64,000 nucleotides of DNA from Mycobacterium neglectum (GCF_002591975.1 NZ_NVQE01000029.1:1-64000), one strand, 5' to 3'. Counted from the stretch's first letter, positions 23,853 through 33,726 are shown. Notes: a model not told the origin generated them from the letters alone. Program-made: numbers and translations.

Positions 23853-24508
23853 CCGACTTCATCGCGCCGGTGGAGCAGGAGTCAATGCCGAGCATCGTCG
23901 CCGACAAGCTGCGCCAAGCCATCGCGCACGGGGAGCTCGCACCTGGCACGCAGCTGGGTGAGGCCGAACTGGCCCGCAAGCTCGGAGTCAGCCGCGGCCC
24001 CCTCCGTGAAGGTATGCAACGGCTGACCCAGGAAGGGCTGCTCATCGCAATCCGCAACCGGGGCGTGTTCGTGATCGATATGACCCCGGACGTGGCCTCG
24101 GACATGTACCTTGCGCGCGAGGCGATCGAGCGTGCGGCCACGCGACGGATTCTCCAGCGCGACCACGCCGCCGCCGGTGATGAGCTGCTGGCGGTCGTGG
24201 AGGAGATGGCCTGCGCTGCCGATGTCGACGAAGGCGGCGAGGCCGACATCCGGTTCCACGAGCGCCTGGTCGAGTTGGCCGGCAGCCCGCGGCTGTCGCG
24301 GATGCACCAGACCTACCTCGTCGAGACGAGAATGTGCGTGCACGCGCTCGCCGACACATACGACAACACGAACGACCGGGTGGCCGAGCATCAAGCGATT
24401 GCCAGCGCCATCAGGTCAGGCGACGTGGACCTCGCCAACAAGCTGCTGATTGCCCACATGGAGGACGCCGTCGATCGGCTCATCTCGCGTCGTGCCCGCG
24501 GCGCCTGA
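23849..24508 (+). CDS. GntR family regulator (FadR/FCD subfamily)
   Basis: A 219-residue regulator with an N-terminal winged helix (about 12-80; SRGPLREGMQRL is the recognition helix region) and a C-terminal FCD domain whose His residues (FHERL, AEHQAI, AHMEDA) form the usual metal site. ATG 23849 overlaps the preceding stop. It most likely binds the palindromes at 22281 and 23091, and so controls both the racemase-fold genes and the divergent amidase operon in response to a carboxylate inducer. Confidence 0.85.
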   Translation: MTDFIAPVEQESMPSIVADKLRQAIAHGELAPGTQLGEAELARKLGVSRGPLREGMQRLTQEGLLIAIRNRGVFVIDMTPDVASDMYLAREAIERAATRRILQRDHAAAGDELLAVVEEMACAADVDEGGEADIRFHERLVELAGSPRLSRMHQTYLVETRMCVHALADTYDNTNDRVAEHQAIASAIRSGDVDLANKLLIAHMEDAVDRLISRRARGA

Positions 24509-24517
24509 CGCGGGCCG

Positions 24518-25984
24518 TCACGCCCACGCGATACCGACGTACTTGGTCTCCAGGAATTCGTCGATCCCTGCTGCCCCGCCCTCGCGCCCGAGACCGGATT
24601 GTTTGACGCCGCCGAACGGCGCGGCCGGGTTGGAAACCACCCCCTGGTTGAGCCCCACCATGCCGGTTTCCAGTGCCTCGGCGACGCGCAGGGCCCGGCG
24701 CAGGTCGTTGGTGAAGACGTAGGCGACCAGTCCGTACTCCGTATCGTTCGCGGCGGCGATCACGTCGTCCTCCGACATGAACGGCGTGAGCGGTGCGACG
24801 GGGCCGAAGATCTCCTCGTCGGACATCCTGGCCTCTCGCGGGACGCCCGTGAGCACGGTCGGTGGGTAGAAATAGCCGTCGCCGGGCTCGGCCGATCCGC
24901 CGGTCAGTACCCGGGCCCCGTGCCCGACCGCATCGTCGACAAGGGCCTGGACCTTGTGCAGCGCTGCCTCGTCGATCAGCGGGCCGACGCTGATCCCCGC
25001 TTCGGTGCCGCGGCCCACGGTCAGCGTCGCCAGTCGTTCGGCCAGCCGGCGTCCAAATTCGTCGATCACCGAGGCGTGCACGTAGATCCGGTTGGCCGCG
25101 GTGCACGCCTCGCCCATGTTGCGCATCTTGGCGGCGACCGCGCCGTCCACCGCCTCGTCGAGATCGGCGTCGGCGAACACGATGAAGGGGGCATTGCCGC
25201 CGAGTTCCATCGAAGTCCGCAGCACCTTCTGCGCGCACTGTTCGAGCAGGATTCGGCCCACACGCGTCGACCCCGTGAAGGACAGCTTGCGCGCCAAACC
25301 GGACCGGATCAGGGGTTCGGACACCGCGTTGGCATCCATTGCAGTGATGCAGTTGACGGTCCCCGGCGGGACGCCCGCCTCTTCGAGGATGCCCATCAGT
25401 GCCAACATCGACAACGGGGTCTGGTGCGCGGGTTTGATCACGCTGGTGCAGCCGGCGGCAATGGCGGGGCCCAGTTTGCGGGTGCCCATCGCCATCGGAA
25501 AGTTCCACGGGGTGATCAGCAGGCAGGGACCGACCGGCTGGCGAGCGACCAGAAACCGCGCACCCCCGGCGGGCGCCGTCTGATATCCGCCGTCGATTCG
25601 GGTGGCCTCCTCGGCGAAGTGTCGGAAAAACTCTGCAGCGTAGGCTATTTCACCGCGTGCCTCGGCGAGCGGCTTACCCATTTCCAGCGTCATCAGCAGC
25701 GCCAGGTCCTCGACCCGTTGATGCAGCAACTCGAAGGCCGCCATCAGCATGTCGGCACGGGCCCGCGGCGCAGTCGCTGCGAACTCGCGTTGCGCGGCGA
25801 CCGCAGCGTCCAGTGCGGCCCTGCCGTCGGCAGGGGTGGCATCGGCGACCGTGCACAGTTTCTGACCGGTGCCCGGGTCGACGACGTCGAAGGTTCGGCC
25901 GTCGCTGGCGTCGATCCATTTGCCGTCGATGAAGAGTCGCTTGTCGACGGTGTCGATCACTGCCTTCTCGCGGTTGATGTCCAC
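24518..25984 (-). CDS. Aldehyde dehydrogenase, succinate-semialdehyde type
   Basis: A 488-residue NAD(P)-dependent aldehyde dehydrogenase of the GabD-like group. The general base Glu is in MELGGNAPFIVF, the nucleophile Cys in GEACTAANR, and the cofactor loop in FTGSTRVG. It oxidises a semialdehyde to an acid, as in succinate- or glutarate-semialdehyde metabolism. It follows an MFS carrier gene on the same strand (25 bp gap), and both are convergent with the GntR cluster, so they may complete that pathway. Confidence 0.87.
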   Translation of the reverse strand: MDINREKAVIDTVDKRLFIDGKWIDASDGRTFDVVDPGTGQKLCTVADATPADGRAALDAAVAAQREFAATAPRARADMLMAAFELLHQRVEDLALLMTLEMGKPLAEARGEIAYAAEFFRHFAEEATRIDGGYQTAPAGGARFLVARQPVGPCLLITPWNFPMAMGTRKLGPAIAAGCTSVIKPAHQTPLSMLALMGILEEAGVPPGTVNCITAMDANAVSEPLIRSGLARKLSFTGSTRVGRILLEQCAQKVLRTSMELGGNAPFIVFADADLDEAVDGAVAAKMRNMGEACTAANRIYVHASVIDEFGRRLAERLATLTVGRGTEAGISVGPLIDEAALHKVQALVDDAVGHGARVLTGGSAEPGDGYFYPPTVLTGVPREARMSDEEIFGPVAPLTPFMSEDDVIAAANDTEYGLVAYVFTNDLRRALRVAEALETGMVGLNQGVVSNPAAPFGGVKQSGLGREGGAAGIDEFLETKYVGIAWA

Positions 25985-26009
25985 GCTGCCGCCTTCGCCC
26001 TTCCGATCG

Positions 26010-27410
26010 CTAACCCCGACTCGCGGCCAGTTCGTATTCGAGCTGCGGGGGCGCTTCCGGTGTGCCCGGCGTTTCGGTGCCGTTGATTGGACAGCGCGCT
26101 GTCTCAGGCACCTTGATCAGGGCGATCACCCCGACCACGCAGGCGGCCATCATGTAGAAAGCCGGCATCAGGTTGTTGCCGGTTTCGACGACCATCCAGT
26201 CGTTCACCGCCGGTGCCGTACCGCCGAAGATCGACGTCGACACGTTGTATGCGATCGCGAACCCCGCGTAGCGGACCTGGGTGGGGAACATCGCAGGGAA
26301 CGTCGCCGAGATGGTCGCCAACTGCGGCACGTACAGCAGCCCCAGCACGGCGAATCCGATGACCGCCCCGAGTGGGCCGGTCGACATCAGCATGAACATC
26401 GGCACGACAGCGACGAACAGGCCGACCAGCGAGAACCACCACATCGGTTTGCGTCCGATCCGGTCAGAGGCCAGGCCCGCGAACGGCAGGAACACCATCA
26501 TCGACAGCATGCCGATGATGGGGACGATCAACGACATGTCGGTCGAGAGGCCGATCGCGGTCTCCAGGTAGGTGGGCATGTACGTCAGCAGGGTGTAGTT
26601 GACGACGTTGAGCGCGACGACGAGGCCACCGAGCTGCAGGATCGGGCTCCAATAACGGACGATCAGGTCCTTGAACTCGCCGCCGACATTCTTTTCCTGC
26701 TTGCCCTTCTGCTCGAGTTCCTTGAAGACCGGCGTTTCCTCCAGCCGCGACCGCAGATAGACGCCGATCAGCCCAAGCGGCGCGGCGATCAGGAACGGCA
26801 GTCGCCAGCCCCAGACATTCATCTGGTCTTCGGTGAGCAGCAGGGAGAAGCCCAGCATGAGCAGCGCGCCGAGGGAGAAGCCCGCCAGCGTCCCGAACTC
26901 GAGGAAGCTGCCCAACAGACCGCGACGGCGCGCCGGTGCGTATTCGGCCATGAAGGTGGCCGCGCCGCCGTACTCGCCTCCGGTGGAGAAGCCCTGGATC
27001 ATCCGCAGCAGTACGAGCAGGATCGGCGCCCACATTCCGATGGTGGCGTAACTGGGCACCAGCCCGACACAGAAGGTCGCGCCTGCCATCAGCAGAATCG
27101 TGATCGCCAGCACGTGCCGGCGTCCCAAGCGGTCGCCGAGTGGACCCCAGATGAATCCGCCCAACGGACGGACCAGGAAGGACACCGCGAACGTCATCAA
27201 AGCCAGCAGCGTCGCGGTGGCCGTGTCACCGGGGAAGATCGCAGCGGAGATGTAACTGACCCCGTATGCGTAGATACCGTAGTCAAACCATTCGGTGGCG
27301 TTGCCGATGGCCGACGCCGCGATGGCCTTGCGCACGACGGCGGGCGGTTCATCCGTCTCGACGACAGCGCGTTGCGGATCGGCAGTGTTCTCGGAGTCTT
27401 GTGCGTCCAT
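26010..27410 (-). CDS. MFS transporter, metabolite:H+ symporter family
   Basis: A 466-residue major facilitator with about 12 transmembrane helices, of the MHS family (ProP, KgtP and shikimate carriers). Signature loops are GDRLGRRHVL between helices 2 and 3, RMIQGFSTGGEYGGA, and SDRIGRKP in the second half. It imports a carboxylate or zwitterion with protons. It precedes the semialdehyde dehydrogenase gene, so a substrate of that route is the best guess. Confidence 0.87.
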   Translation of the reverse strand: MDAQDSENTADPQRAVVETDEPPAVVRKAIAASAIGNATEWFDYGIYAYGVSYISAAIFPGDTATATLLALMTFAVSFLVRPLGGFIWGPLGDRLGRRHVLAITILLMAGATFCVGLVPSYATIGMWAPILLVLLRMIQGFSTGGEYGGAATFMAEYAPARRRGLLGSFLEFGTLAGFSLGALLMLGFSLLLTEDQMNVWGWRLPFLIAAPLGLIGVYLRSRLEETPVFKELEQKGKQEKNVGGEFKDLIVRYWSPILQLGGLVVALNVVNYTLLTYMPTYLETAIGLSTDMSLIVPIIGMLSMMVFLPFAGLASDRIGRKPMWWFSLVGLFVAVVPMFMLMSTGPLGAVIGFAVLGLLYVPQLATISATFPAMFPTQVRYAGFAIAYNVSTSIFGGTAPAVNDWMVVETGNNLMPAFYMMAACVVGVIALIKVPETARCPINGTETPGTPEAPPQLEYELAASRG

Positions 27411-27677
27411 CGGTTCCTCGAGTCAGTCGACACGGGTCCGCGCACTTCACTCGGCTACGTCGTCGGTGACCTACACCGCTGGACCGGGCCGTCGGATTTC
27501 CGCCGATCGTTTGACCGGCGTTTGGGGTACTACCCATTTTTTCAAATGACACCGCCGGGCGTGACCGAATCGTAACTTTTGCGCTTGCGCAACGGTTTCA
27601 GCGATGGCGTTCACGGGCACGCCCCGAGAAGATGGGCGAGGCGCCGCCCTGGGAGCGCGGCTAGCTAGATTGCCAGG

Positions 27678-28547
27678 GTGAGTGCAGGCAGGTTCGCCCC
27701 GAGCCCGTCTGCCGACCTGCATATCGGCAATTTGCGCACCGCGGTGCTCGCGTGGCTGTTCGCCCGTTCGACCGGTCGCCGATTCCTGATGCGCGTCGAC
27801 GACCTCGACGACCGTACGTTCACCGATATCGCCGATCGTCAGCTCGACGATCTCGCCGCCATCGGTCTTAGCTGGGACGAGCCCGCCGAATGGCAGACCC
27901 AACACTCCGATCGTTACGACGCGGCGATCGCGGGGCTTGCCGACCGCGGTCTTCTGTACGAATGCTATTGCAGCCGAAAGGATATCGCCCAGGCGCCGCG
28001 CGCCCCCCATGCACCAGAGGGGGCGTATCCGGGGATGTGCCGGGATCTCACCGACGCCGATCGTGACAGCAGGCGCGCCCAGCTGGGCCGCCCGCCGGCG
28101 TTGCGACTACGTACCGACGCGATCACGCACACGGTTCACGATCTGCTGCACGGCGACTACACCGGGATCGTCGACGACTTCGTGGTGCGTCGCGGTGACG
28201 GGGTTCCGGCCTACAACCTCGCCGTGGTGGTCGACGACGCGGCGCAGGACATCGACCAGGTGGTGCGCGGCGACGATCTGCTGCCTTCGTCACCGCGTCA
28301 GGCCTACCTCGCCAGGCTGCTCGGCCACGCCGAGCCGACGTACGCACACGTCGCCCTGGTGCTCAACGAGGACGGTGCACGATTGGCCAAACGCGACGGC
28401 GCCGTCACGCTCGCCGAGATCGGCGTCGAAAGCGTCGTCGCTCAGATCGCGGATTCCCTTGGCTACCAAGCGACGACCGTCGAGGACATGCTGCCGCAGT
28501 TCGATCCGGCGAGGCTGCCGCGCGAGCCCTGGATCTACCGCCCCTAG
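27678..28547 (+). CDS. gluQ: Glutamyl-Q tRNA(Asp) synthetase
   Basis: A 289-residue truncated glutamyl-tRNA synthetase that attaches glutamate to queuosine 34 of tRNA-Asp, without an anticodon-binding domain. The HIGH-like motif is DLHIGNLRTA, the KMSKS-like motif KRDGAV, and the zinc ligands sit in CYCSRK and YPGMC. Length is typical of GluQRS. It starts at GTG 27678. The queuine-inserting enzyme Tgt is 5 kb downstream, so both steps of the modification are encoded here. Confidence 0.9.
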   Translation: MSAGRFAPSPSADLHIGNLRTAVLAWLFARSTGRRFLMRVDDLDDRTFTDIADRQLDDLAAIGLSWDEPAEWQTQHSDRYDAAIAGLADRGLLYECYCSRKDIAQAPRAPHAPEGAYPGMCRDLTDADRDSRRAQLGRPPALRLRTDAITHTVHDLLHGDYTGIVDDFVVRRGDGVPAYNLAVVVDDAAQDIDQVVRGDDLLPSSPRQAYLARLLGHAEPTYAHVALVLNEDGARLAKRDGAVTLAEIGVESVVAQIADSLGYQATTVEDMLPQFDPARLPREPWIYRP

Positions 28548-28568
28548 CCAGTTTTCCGCGAGGGTGGC

Positions 28569-29903
28569 TCACTCGACGGGCGAGCGGCCCTTGGCCGCCC
28601 GCTGCGCGGCGGCGAGCAGCTCGTCGCGGAACTCCGGGTGCGCAATGGCCGCCAGCGCCTCGCCGCGCTCGGCAACCGTCCTGCCCTCCAGCTCGGCGGC
28701 GCCGTACTCGGTGACGATGACATCGACGTGATGGCGTGGCGTCGTGATCACGGCACCGGGGCCGAACCACGGCACGATCCGCGACTGCAACCTGCCGTCC
28801 TTCTCGAACGTCGAGGGCAGACAGATCAACGAGCGGTCCGACAGCTCGAGCCCTGCACCGGCCACGAAGTCCTCGGCACCGCCGATGCCACTGAACTGGT
28901 CTCCGTTGATGGTGTCGGCGACGACCTGGCCGTGAATGTCGACCGCCAGCGCACCGTTGACCGAGATCATGTGATGGTTGGCGGCGATCACCTCCGGCGA
29001 GTTGACGATCTCGACCGGCAGGAACGCGACATCGCGATTGCCGTCCAGCCATGCGTAGAGCTCAGAGGAACCGAACGCGAAGGTCGTCACGCTGACACCG
29101 TCGTACATGCCTTTGCGGGCGTTGGAGATCTTGCCCGCCTGATGCAGATGCATGCAGCCGTCGGTGAACATCTCACTGTGCAGCCCGTATTCGCCGCCGT
29201 CGCCCTCGGCCAGCAGCGTGGCGATCTGATTGGGGATCGAGCCGATACCCGTCTGCAGGGTCGCACCGGACGGGACGAATTCGACAGCGTGCCTGGCGAT
29301 CGCCTTGTCGGCATCGGTGGGCGGCACGTCACCGCCGGGCAGCGCGAGCGGCTCGTCGGTCGAGCGTACGAGGACGTCGATCTCGTCGATGTGCAGCGCG
29401 TGCCGATGCTGGTCGCCGAGCCCGAACGTGCGGGGATAGGCGTCGGAGACCTCGACGACGAGCAGCCGGTCCGGATCGGCGCCCGCGCGGTGCAATTCGC
29501 CGATCGTGCCACCGGCGTGCAGCGACAACGAACACCATCCGTCGGCATCGGGCGGCGCCGCGACCGTCGTCATCACGCGGGGCCGCTGTCGTTCGAGCAG
29601 TGGCGCGAAGCGGCGGAAGTCCGCAGGCGTGAACCCGATGTCGGCGCCGCTGTCGCGCAGCGCCCGCTCGAGCGGACCGAAGAAGCCCGACAGATAATGC
29701 ACGCCGTTGCGCGAGAACAGTTCAGTGAGTACCGCGATCAACGCGCCGTAGACGCGCAGGTCGGTCCAGTCGTCGCGCTCGCCGAGGGCGCGCAGGAGCG
29801 CAGGCGGCTGGCCGGGACCCAGCGGGATCCCCAGCGTGTCGGCGGTCTGAAGGCGCGCGGCGGCCTGCTCGGCGGTGAGCTCCTCGGGCATGGCGCTAGC
29901 CAA
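28569..29903 (-). CDS. Acetyl-CoA hydrolase / CoA-transferase family
   Basis: A 444-residue family I CoA-transferase of the acetyl-CoA hydrolase/4-hydroxybutyrate CoA-transferase type. The catalytic Glu is in LHSEMFTDG, and QTGIGSIPNQI and the FSGIGGAEDF glycine loop shape the CoA site. It moves CoA between acetyl-CoA and a short acid such as 4-hydroxybutyrate, succinate or propionate. It stands alone, convergent with gluQ. Confidence 0.85.
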   Translation of the reverse strand: MASAMPEELTAEQAAARLQTADTLGIPLGPGQPPALLRALGERDDWTDLRVYGALIAVLTELFSRNGVHYLSGFFGPLERALRDSGADIGFTPADFRRFAPLLERQRPRVMTTVAAPPDADGWCSLSLHAGGTIGELHRAGADPDRLLVVEVSDAYPRTFGLGDQHRHALHIDEIDVLVRSTDEPLALPGGDVPPTDADKAIARHAVEFVPSGATLQTGIGSIPNQIATLLAEGDGGEYGLHSEMFTDGCMHLHQAGKISNARKGMYDGVSVTTFAFGSSELYAWLDGNRDVAFLPVEIVNSPEVIAANHHMISVNGALAVDIHGQVVADTINGDQFSGIGGAEDFVAGAGLELSDRSLICLPSTFEKDGRLQSRIVPWFGPGAVITTPRHHVDVIVTEYGAAELEGRTVAERGEALAAIAHPEFRDELLAAAQRAAKGRSPVE

Positions 29904-29986
29904 CCACGCCGGCTGTCGCTGAGACCACCGGCGTCAGCATGAGCCGAACTATTGGCCGGCTGCCATGTGATTGTTAACGTCCGCAG

Positions 29987-31441
29987 GTGCACCGTCTATC
30001 AAGATCGGTTCTCGCGGTACTGCTGCTGTCGGCATTGCTGCTGACAGCCTGCGGTTCGTCGGGTACCGATAACAGCGATCCCATCAAATCGGCAGGCGTG
30101 CTGCGAGTGGGCACCGAAGGTGTCTATCCGCCGTACTCGTTCCACGACGCGAGTCAGGGTGGACAGCTCGCCGGCTACGACGTCGACGTCGCGAAGGCCG
30201 TCGCCGACAAGCTCGGCGTCGACATCGAGTTCGTCGAGACGCCGTGGGACGCCATGTTCGCGGCGCTCGAGGCCGACCGCTTCGACATCGTCGCCAACGA
30301 GGTCACGATCAGCGAGGAACGCAAGCAGAAATACGACCTCTCCGAGCCGTATTCGATCTCCCAGGGCGTCATCGTGACCCTCGAGGACGACAACTCGATC
30401 AACACGGTGGCGGATCTGAAGGGCAAGCGGACCGCACAGAACCCCACCAGCAACTGGGCCGAGATCGCACGTAACGCCGGCGCCCAGGTCGAATCCGTCG
30501 ACGGGTTCTCCCAAGCCATCACCGTGCTCAACGACGGCCGGGTGGACGCCGTGGTCAACGACAGCATCACCGTTCTCGCCTATCAGGCAGAACACCCCGA
30601 GGCTCCGCTCAAGGTGATCACCATTCCCGACGAACGTGGCGAGCAGGCTTTCGCGGCGCGCAAGGACAGCGGGCTGCTTCCGGAGCTGAACACGGCGCTC
30701 GACGAGCTGCGCGCAGACGGCACCCTCACCAAGATCTCTGAGCGCTACCTTGACGTGGATCTGTCCAAGGCCGGGCCGACCAGTACCTGGCAGCTCATTC
30801 TCGACAACCTCTGGCCGCTGGCGCGGGCCGCGATCGAGAAGACCATTCCACTGACGATCATCAGCTTCATCGTCGGCCTGGCGCTCGCGCTCGTCGTCGC
30901 GCTGGCTCGGCTGTCGTCGAACGTCGTCGTGTCGGCGCTCGCACGGTTCTACATCTCGATCATCCGCGGCACGCCACTGCTGGTGCAGCTGTTCATCGTC
31001 TTCTACGCACTACCCCAGATCGGTGTGAAGATCGAGCCGTTCATCGCCGCGGTCATCGCGTTCTCGCTCAACGTCGGTGGCTACGCCGCGGAGATCATCC
31101 GGTCGGCGATCCAGAGCATTCCGAAGGGCCAGTGGGAGGCCGCCGAGACCATCGGCCTCGACTACGTTGGATCGCTTCGGCGGATCATCTTGCCGCAGGC
31201 CACCCGCGTCGCCGTACCGCCGCTGTCGAACACGTTGATTTCATTGGTGAAGGACACGTCGCTGGCGTCGACGATCCTCGTGACCGAACTGTTCCGAACC
31301 GCGCAGAACGTCGCCGCTCCGACCTTCGAGTTCTTCGCGCTCTACGGCACGGCGGCGTTGTACTACTGGATCATCTGCCTGGTGCTCTCGTTCGGCCAGA
31401 ACCGATACGAGCGCCGGCTGGAAAGGTATGTGGCCCGATGA
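29987..31441 (+). CDS. Polar amino acid ABC importer: binding protein fused to permease
   Basis: A 484-residue fusion. It begins with a lipoprotein signal (lipobox LTAC), followed by a periplasmic amino-acid-binding domain (about 35-255; LRVGTEGVYPPYSF), then a HisM/GlnP-type permease with several transmembrane helices and the EAA-like loop EAAETIGLDYVGSLRRI. The fusion tethers the substrate receptor to the channel, as in GlnPQ. The start is GTG 29987. Its stop overlaps the ATPase start by ATGA. Glutamine, glutamate or another polar amino acid is the likely cargo. Confidence 0.88.
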   Translation: MHRLSRSVLAVLLLSALLLTACGSSGTDNSDPIKSAGVLRVGTEGVYPPYSFHDASQGGQLAGYDVDVAKAVADKLGVDIEFVETPWDAMFAALEADRFDIVANEVTISEERKQKYDLSEPYSISQGVIVTLEDDNSINTVADLKGKRTAQNPTSNWAEIARNAGAQVESVDGFSQAITVLNDGRVDAVVNDSITVLAYQAEHPEAPLKVITIPDERGEQAFAARKDSGLLPELNTALDELRADGTLTKISERYLDVDLSKAGPTSTWQLILDNLWPLARAAIEKTIPLTIISFIVGLALALVVALARLSSNVVVSALARFYISIIRGTPLLVQLFIVFYALPQIGVKIEPFIAAVIAFSLNVGGYAAEIIRSAIQSIPKGQWEAAETIGLDYVGSLRRIILPQATRVAVPPLSNTLISLVKDTSLASTILVTELFRTAQNVAAPTFEFFALYGTAALYYWIICLVLSFGQNRYERRLERYVAR

Positions 31442-32193
31442 CAGAGAATTGCGTGAGAGCAGAAGGTGTGCGGAAAGCCTTCGGGGACAACAAGGTTCTC
31501 AACGGTGTCTCTTTCGAGGTCGCGCAGGGCTCGGCCACCACGATCATCGGGCCATCCGGCTCGGGGAAGACGACGCTGTTGCGCGCGCTCAACGCGCTCG
31601 ATGTGCCGGATGCGGGCGTGATCCGCGTCGGGGACGTCGAGCTCGACTTCTCCAAGCCGGTGGCCAAAGATCAGCTGCGTGCCTACCGGGCGCAGAGCGG
31701 GTTCGTGTTCCAGTCCCACAACCTGTTTCCGCACAAGACGGCGTTGCAGAACGTCACCGAGGGGCCGATCGTCGTGCAGAAGCGGCCGAAGGAAGCGGCG
31801 GAGGCCGAGGCCGCTGAGTTGCTCGATCAGGTCGGACTTGCCGAAAAGAAGGACCAGTACCCGTTTCAGCTGTCCGGCGGGCAGCAGCAACGGGTGGGCA
31901 TCGCGCGCGCCCTGGCACTGAAGCCAAAGGTCGTGCTGTTCGACGAGCCCACGTCGGCGCTGGATCCCGAACTGGTCGGCGAGGTGCTGTCGGTGATCAG
32001 GGACTTGGCCGTCGAGGGCTGGACTCTGGTGATCGTCACCCATGAAATCCAGTTCGCCAGGCAGGTTTCCGATCAGGTGCTGTTCACCGACCGCGGCGTC
32101 ATCCTCGAGCAGGGCCCGCCGTCAGAGGTGATCGGCGACCCGAAGGAAGAGCGCACCCGCCAGTTCCTCGACCGCATCCTCAACCCGCTCTAG
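31438..32193 (+). CDS. Polar amino acid ABC importer ATPase
   Basis: A 251-residue ATPase of the GlnQ type. Walker A is GPSGSGKTT, the Q-loop FVFQSHNLFPH, the signature LSGGQQQR, Walker B VLFDEPTSALDP, and the switch His is in VTHEI. It drives the fused receptor-permease encoded by the overlapping upstream gene. A palindromic repeat (32201-32261) lies directly after the stop and may end the transcript. Confidence 0.9.
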   Translation: MTENCVRAEGVRKAFGDNKVLNGVSFEVAQGSATTIIGPSGSGKTTLLRALNALDVPDAGVIRVGDVELDFSKPVAKDQLRAYRAQSGFVFQSHNLFPHKTALQNVTEGPIVVQKRPKEAAEAEAAELLDQVGLAEKKDQYPFQLSGGQQQRVGIARALALKPKVVLFDEPTSALDPELVGEVLSVIRDLAVEGWTLVIVTHEIQFARQVSDQVLFTDRGVILEQGPPSEVIGDPKEERTRQFLDRILNPL

Positions 32194-32200
32194 AACAACC

Positions 32201-32261
32201 GCCGAGTGTCCACTTATGGGACGGAAACGTCCGAAAAGTGATGCATAACTGGCCACTCGGC
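32201..32261. repeat. Dispersed palindrome, family A copy 1
   Basis: Arms 32201-32218 and 32244-32261 pair at 16 of 18 positions, and a small inner hairpin (GGACG-GAAA-CGTCC) sits between them. A related palindrome lies at 55847-55907, sharing the GCCGA-TGGCCA core. It sits between genes, just after the ABC ATPase stop, and may act as a terminator or REP-like unit. Confidence 0.7.
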
Positions 32262-32296
32262 ACTATCAAAGCGAAGGGCTGTGAGAAGGTGGCTCG

Positions 32297-33667
32297 ATGG
32301 TGCAGCCATCGACCATGGAAGCGGACGTCATCGTCGTCGGAGCGGGACTCTCCGGGATGATCGCGGCACGGAAACTACTCGAGGCAGGTCTGACGCCGTT
32401 GGTCCTGGAAGCCGACGAACGTGTCGGCGGCCGGATCCTCACCCAAGAGGTCCTGCCCGGGGTTCCGGTCGAACTCGGCGCGCAATGGATCGGCGACACC
32501 CACGAACGGATGTTCCGCCTGGCCGCAGAGCTCGGCGTCGAGACCTTCGGCCAGTACGACGAGGGTGACACCTCGTATGAACTCGTCGACTCGGGGGTGC
32601 TGCGGGAGAACGAATTTCACGCCCGTTTCGGATCGGAACTGAAGGAACTCGAACTCGTACTGCGGCGGCTGGACGTGCTGGCCGCGGAGGTTCCCGTCGA
32701 AACGCCATGGACAGCCCCTCGGGCACTCGAATGGGATGCCGTGACCGCGGGCGCCTGGTATGACGCACAGGGTCTTTCGCCGGTGGCCCGCAATCTGTTG
32801 GAGATCTGCACCGTCGGAATCCTCGCGGTGCCGACTGCCGAGGTGTCCTTCCTGCACCTGCTGTTCACCATCAAGACCTGCGGTGTGACGTCGGAACTGT
32901 TCGCCGAGTCCGAGGGTGGCGCGCAGACCACCCGCTTCATCGGCGGCACCAGCGAGATCCCGAATCGGCTGGCGGCACTGATCTCCGACCGCATCGTGCT
33001 CGACGCGCCCGTCCAACTGATCGAGCACACCGCCGACAGCGTGACCGTGCACTGTCGCGGCGGATTGTCCGCGCGTGGTCGACGGGCCATCGTCGCGATC
33101 TCGCCGACGCTCGCCGGCCGCATCATGTACGACCCGCCGATGCCCGGGATACGGGACCAGCTGACCCAGCGGCTGCCCAACGGCTCGTCGATGAAGGCAT
33201 TCTTCATCTACGACGAGCCGTTCTGGCGCAACGACGGTTTCAACGGTCAGCTCATCTCCGACATCGGCCCGGCCCGGATGTCCAACGACACGTGCATCCC
33301 CGGCGACGACCACGGCGTGATCCTGATGTTCCTGGAGGGCGATCAAGCCCGCACTTACGGCCGCCTCCCCGAGGCCGAGCGGCGGGAAGCACTGACCGCC
33401 GAACTCGTGCGCCACTTCGGACCCAAGGCCGCCAAGCCCGAGTTCTACGTCGACGGTGAATGGTCGGAGCGGCAGTGGACCCGCGGCTGCTACAACGCCA
33501 ACCACGGCCCGCATGTCTGGACTACCTACGGTCCCGCACTGACCACCCCGATCGGCGTGATCCATTGGGCCTCAACGGATACCGCCACGTATTGGAGCGC
33601 CTACATGGAAGGTGCGGTCGACGCGGGGGAACGCGCGGCGGCGGCGGTCATCGCCGAACTTTCCTAG
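32297..33667 (+). CDS. Flavin monoamine oxidase family protein
   Basis: A 456-residue FAD enzyme of the amine oxidase family (MAO, putrescine oxidase and relatives). The dinucleotide-binding motif is VVGAGLSGMIAARKL, followed by EADERVGGRI and GAQWIG; the C-terminal flavin-binding region is GVIHWASTDTATYWSAYMEGA. It oxidises an amine to imine, releasing H2O2 and then aldehyde and ammonia. ATG 32297 follows AGAAGG; ATG 32315 is possible. Putrescine or another polyamine is a plausible substrate. Confidence 0.86.
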   Translation: MVQPSTMEADVIVVGAGLSGMIAARKLLEAGLTPLVLEADERVGGRILTQEVLPGVPVELGAQWIGDTHERMFRLAAELGVETFGQYDEGDTSYELVDSGVLRENEFHARFGSELKELELVLRRLDVLAAEVPVETPWTAPRALEWDAVTAGAWYDAQGLSPVARNLLEICTVGILAVPTAEVSFLHLLFTIKTCGVTSELFAESEGGAQTTRFIGGTSEIPNRLAALISDRIVLDAPVQLIEHTADSVTVHCRGGLSARGRRAIVAISPTLAGRIMYDPPMPGIRDQLTQRLPNGSSMKAFFIYDEPFWRNDGFNGQLISDIGPARMSNDTCIPGDDHGVILMFLEGDQARTYGRLPEAERREALTAELVRHFGPKAAKPEFYVDGEWSERQWTRGCYNANHGPHVWTTYGPALTTPIGVIHWASTDTATYWSAYMEGAVDAGERAAAAVIAELS

Positions 33668-33726
33668 CGAATCCGGCGCGCCAACGCACCCTGAGGGTTG
33701 ATCAGCGCGCCGAATTCGCGAGGGAA

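Noticed and set aside
24599..26086. A 495-codon plus-strand frame opposite the aldehyde dehydrogenase
   Set aside because: Antisense to a clear dehydrogenase with ELGGNAPF and GEACTAANR.
27411..27677. PreQ1 riboswitch upstream of gluQ
   Set aside because: I found no H-type pseudoknot pattern or conserved preQ1 aptamer core in the gap.
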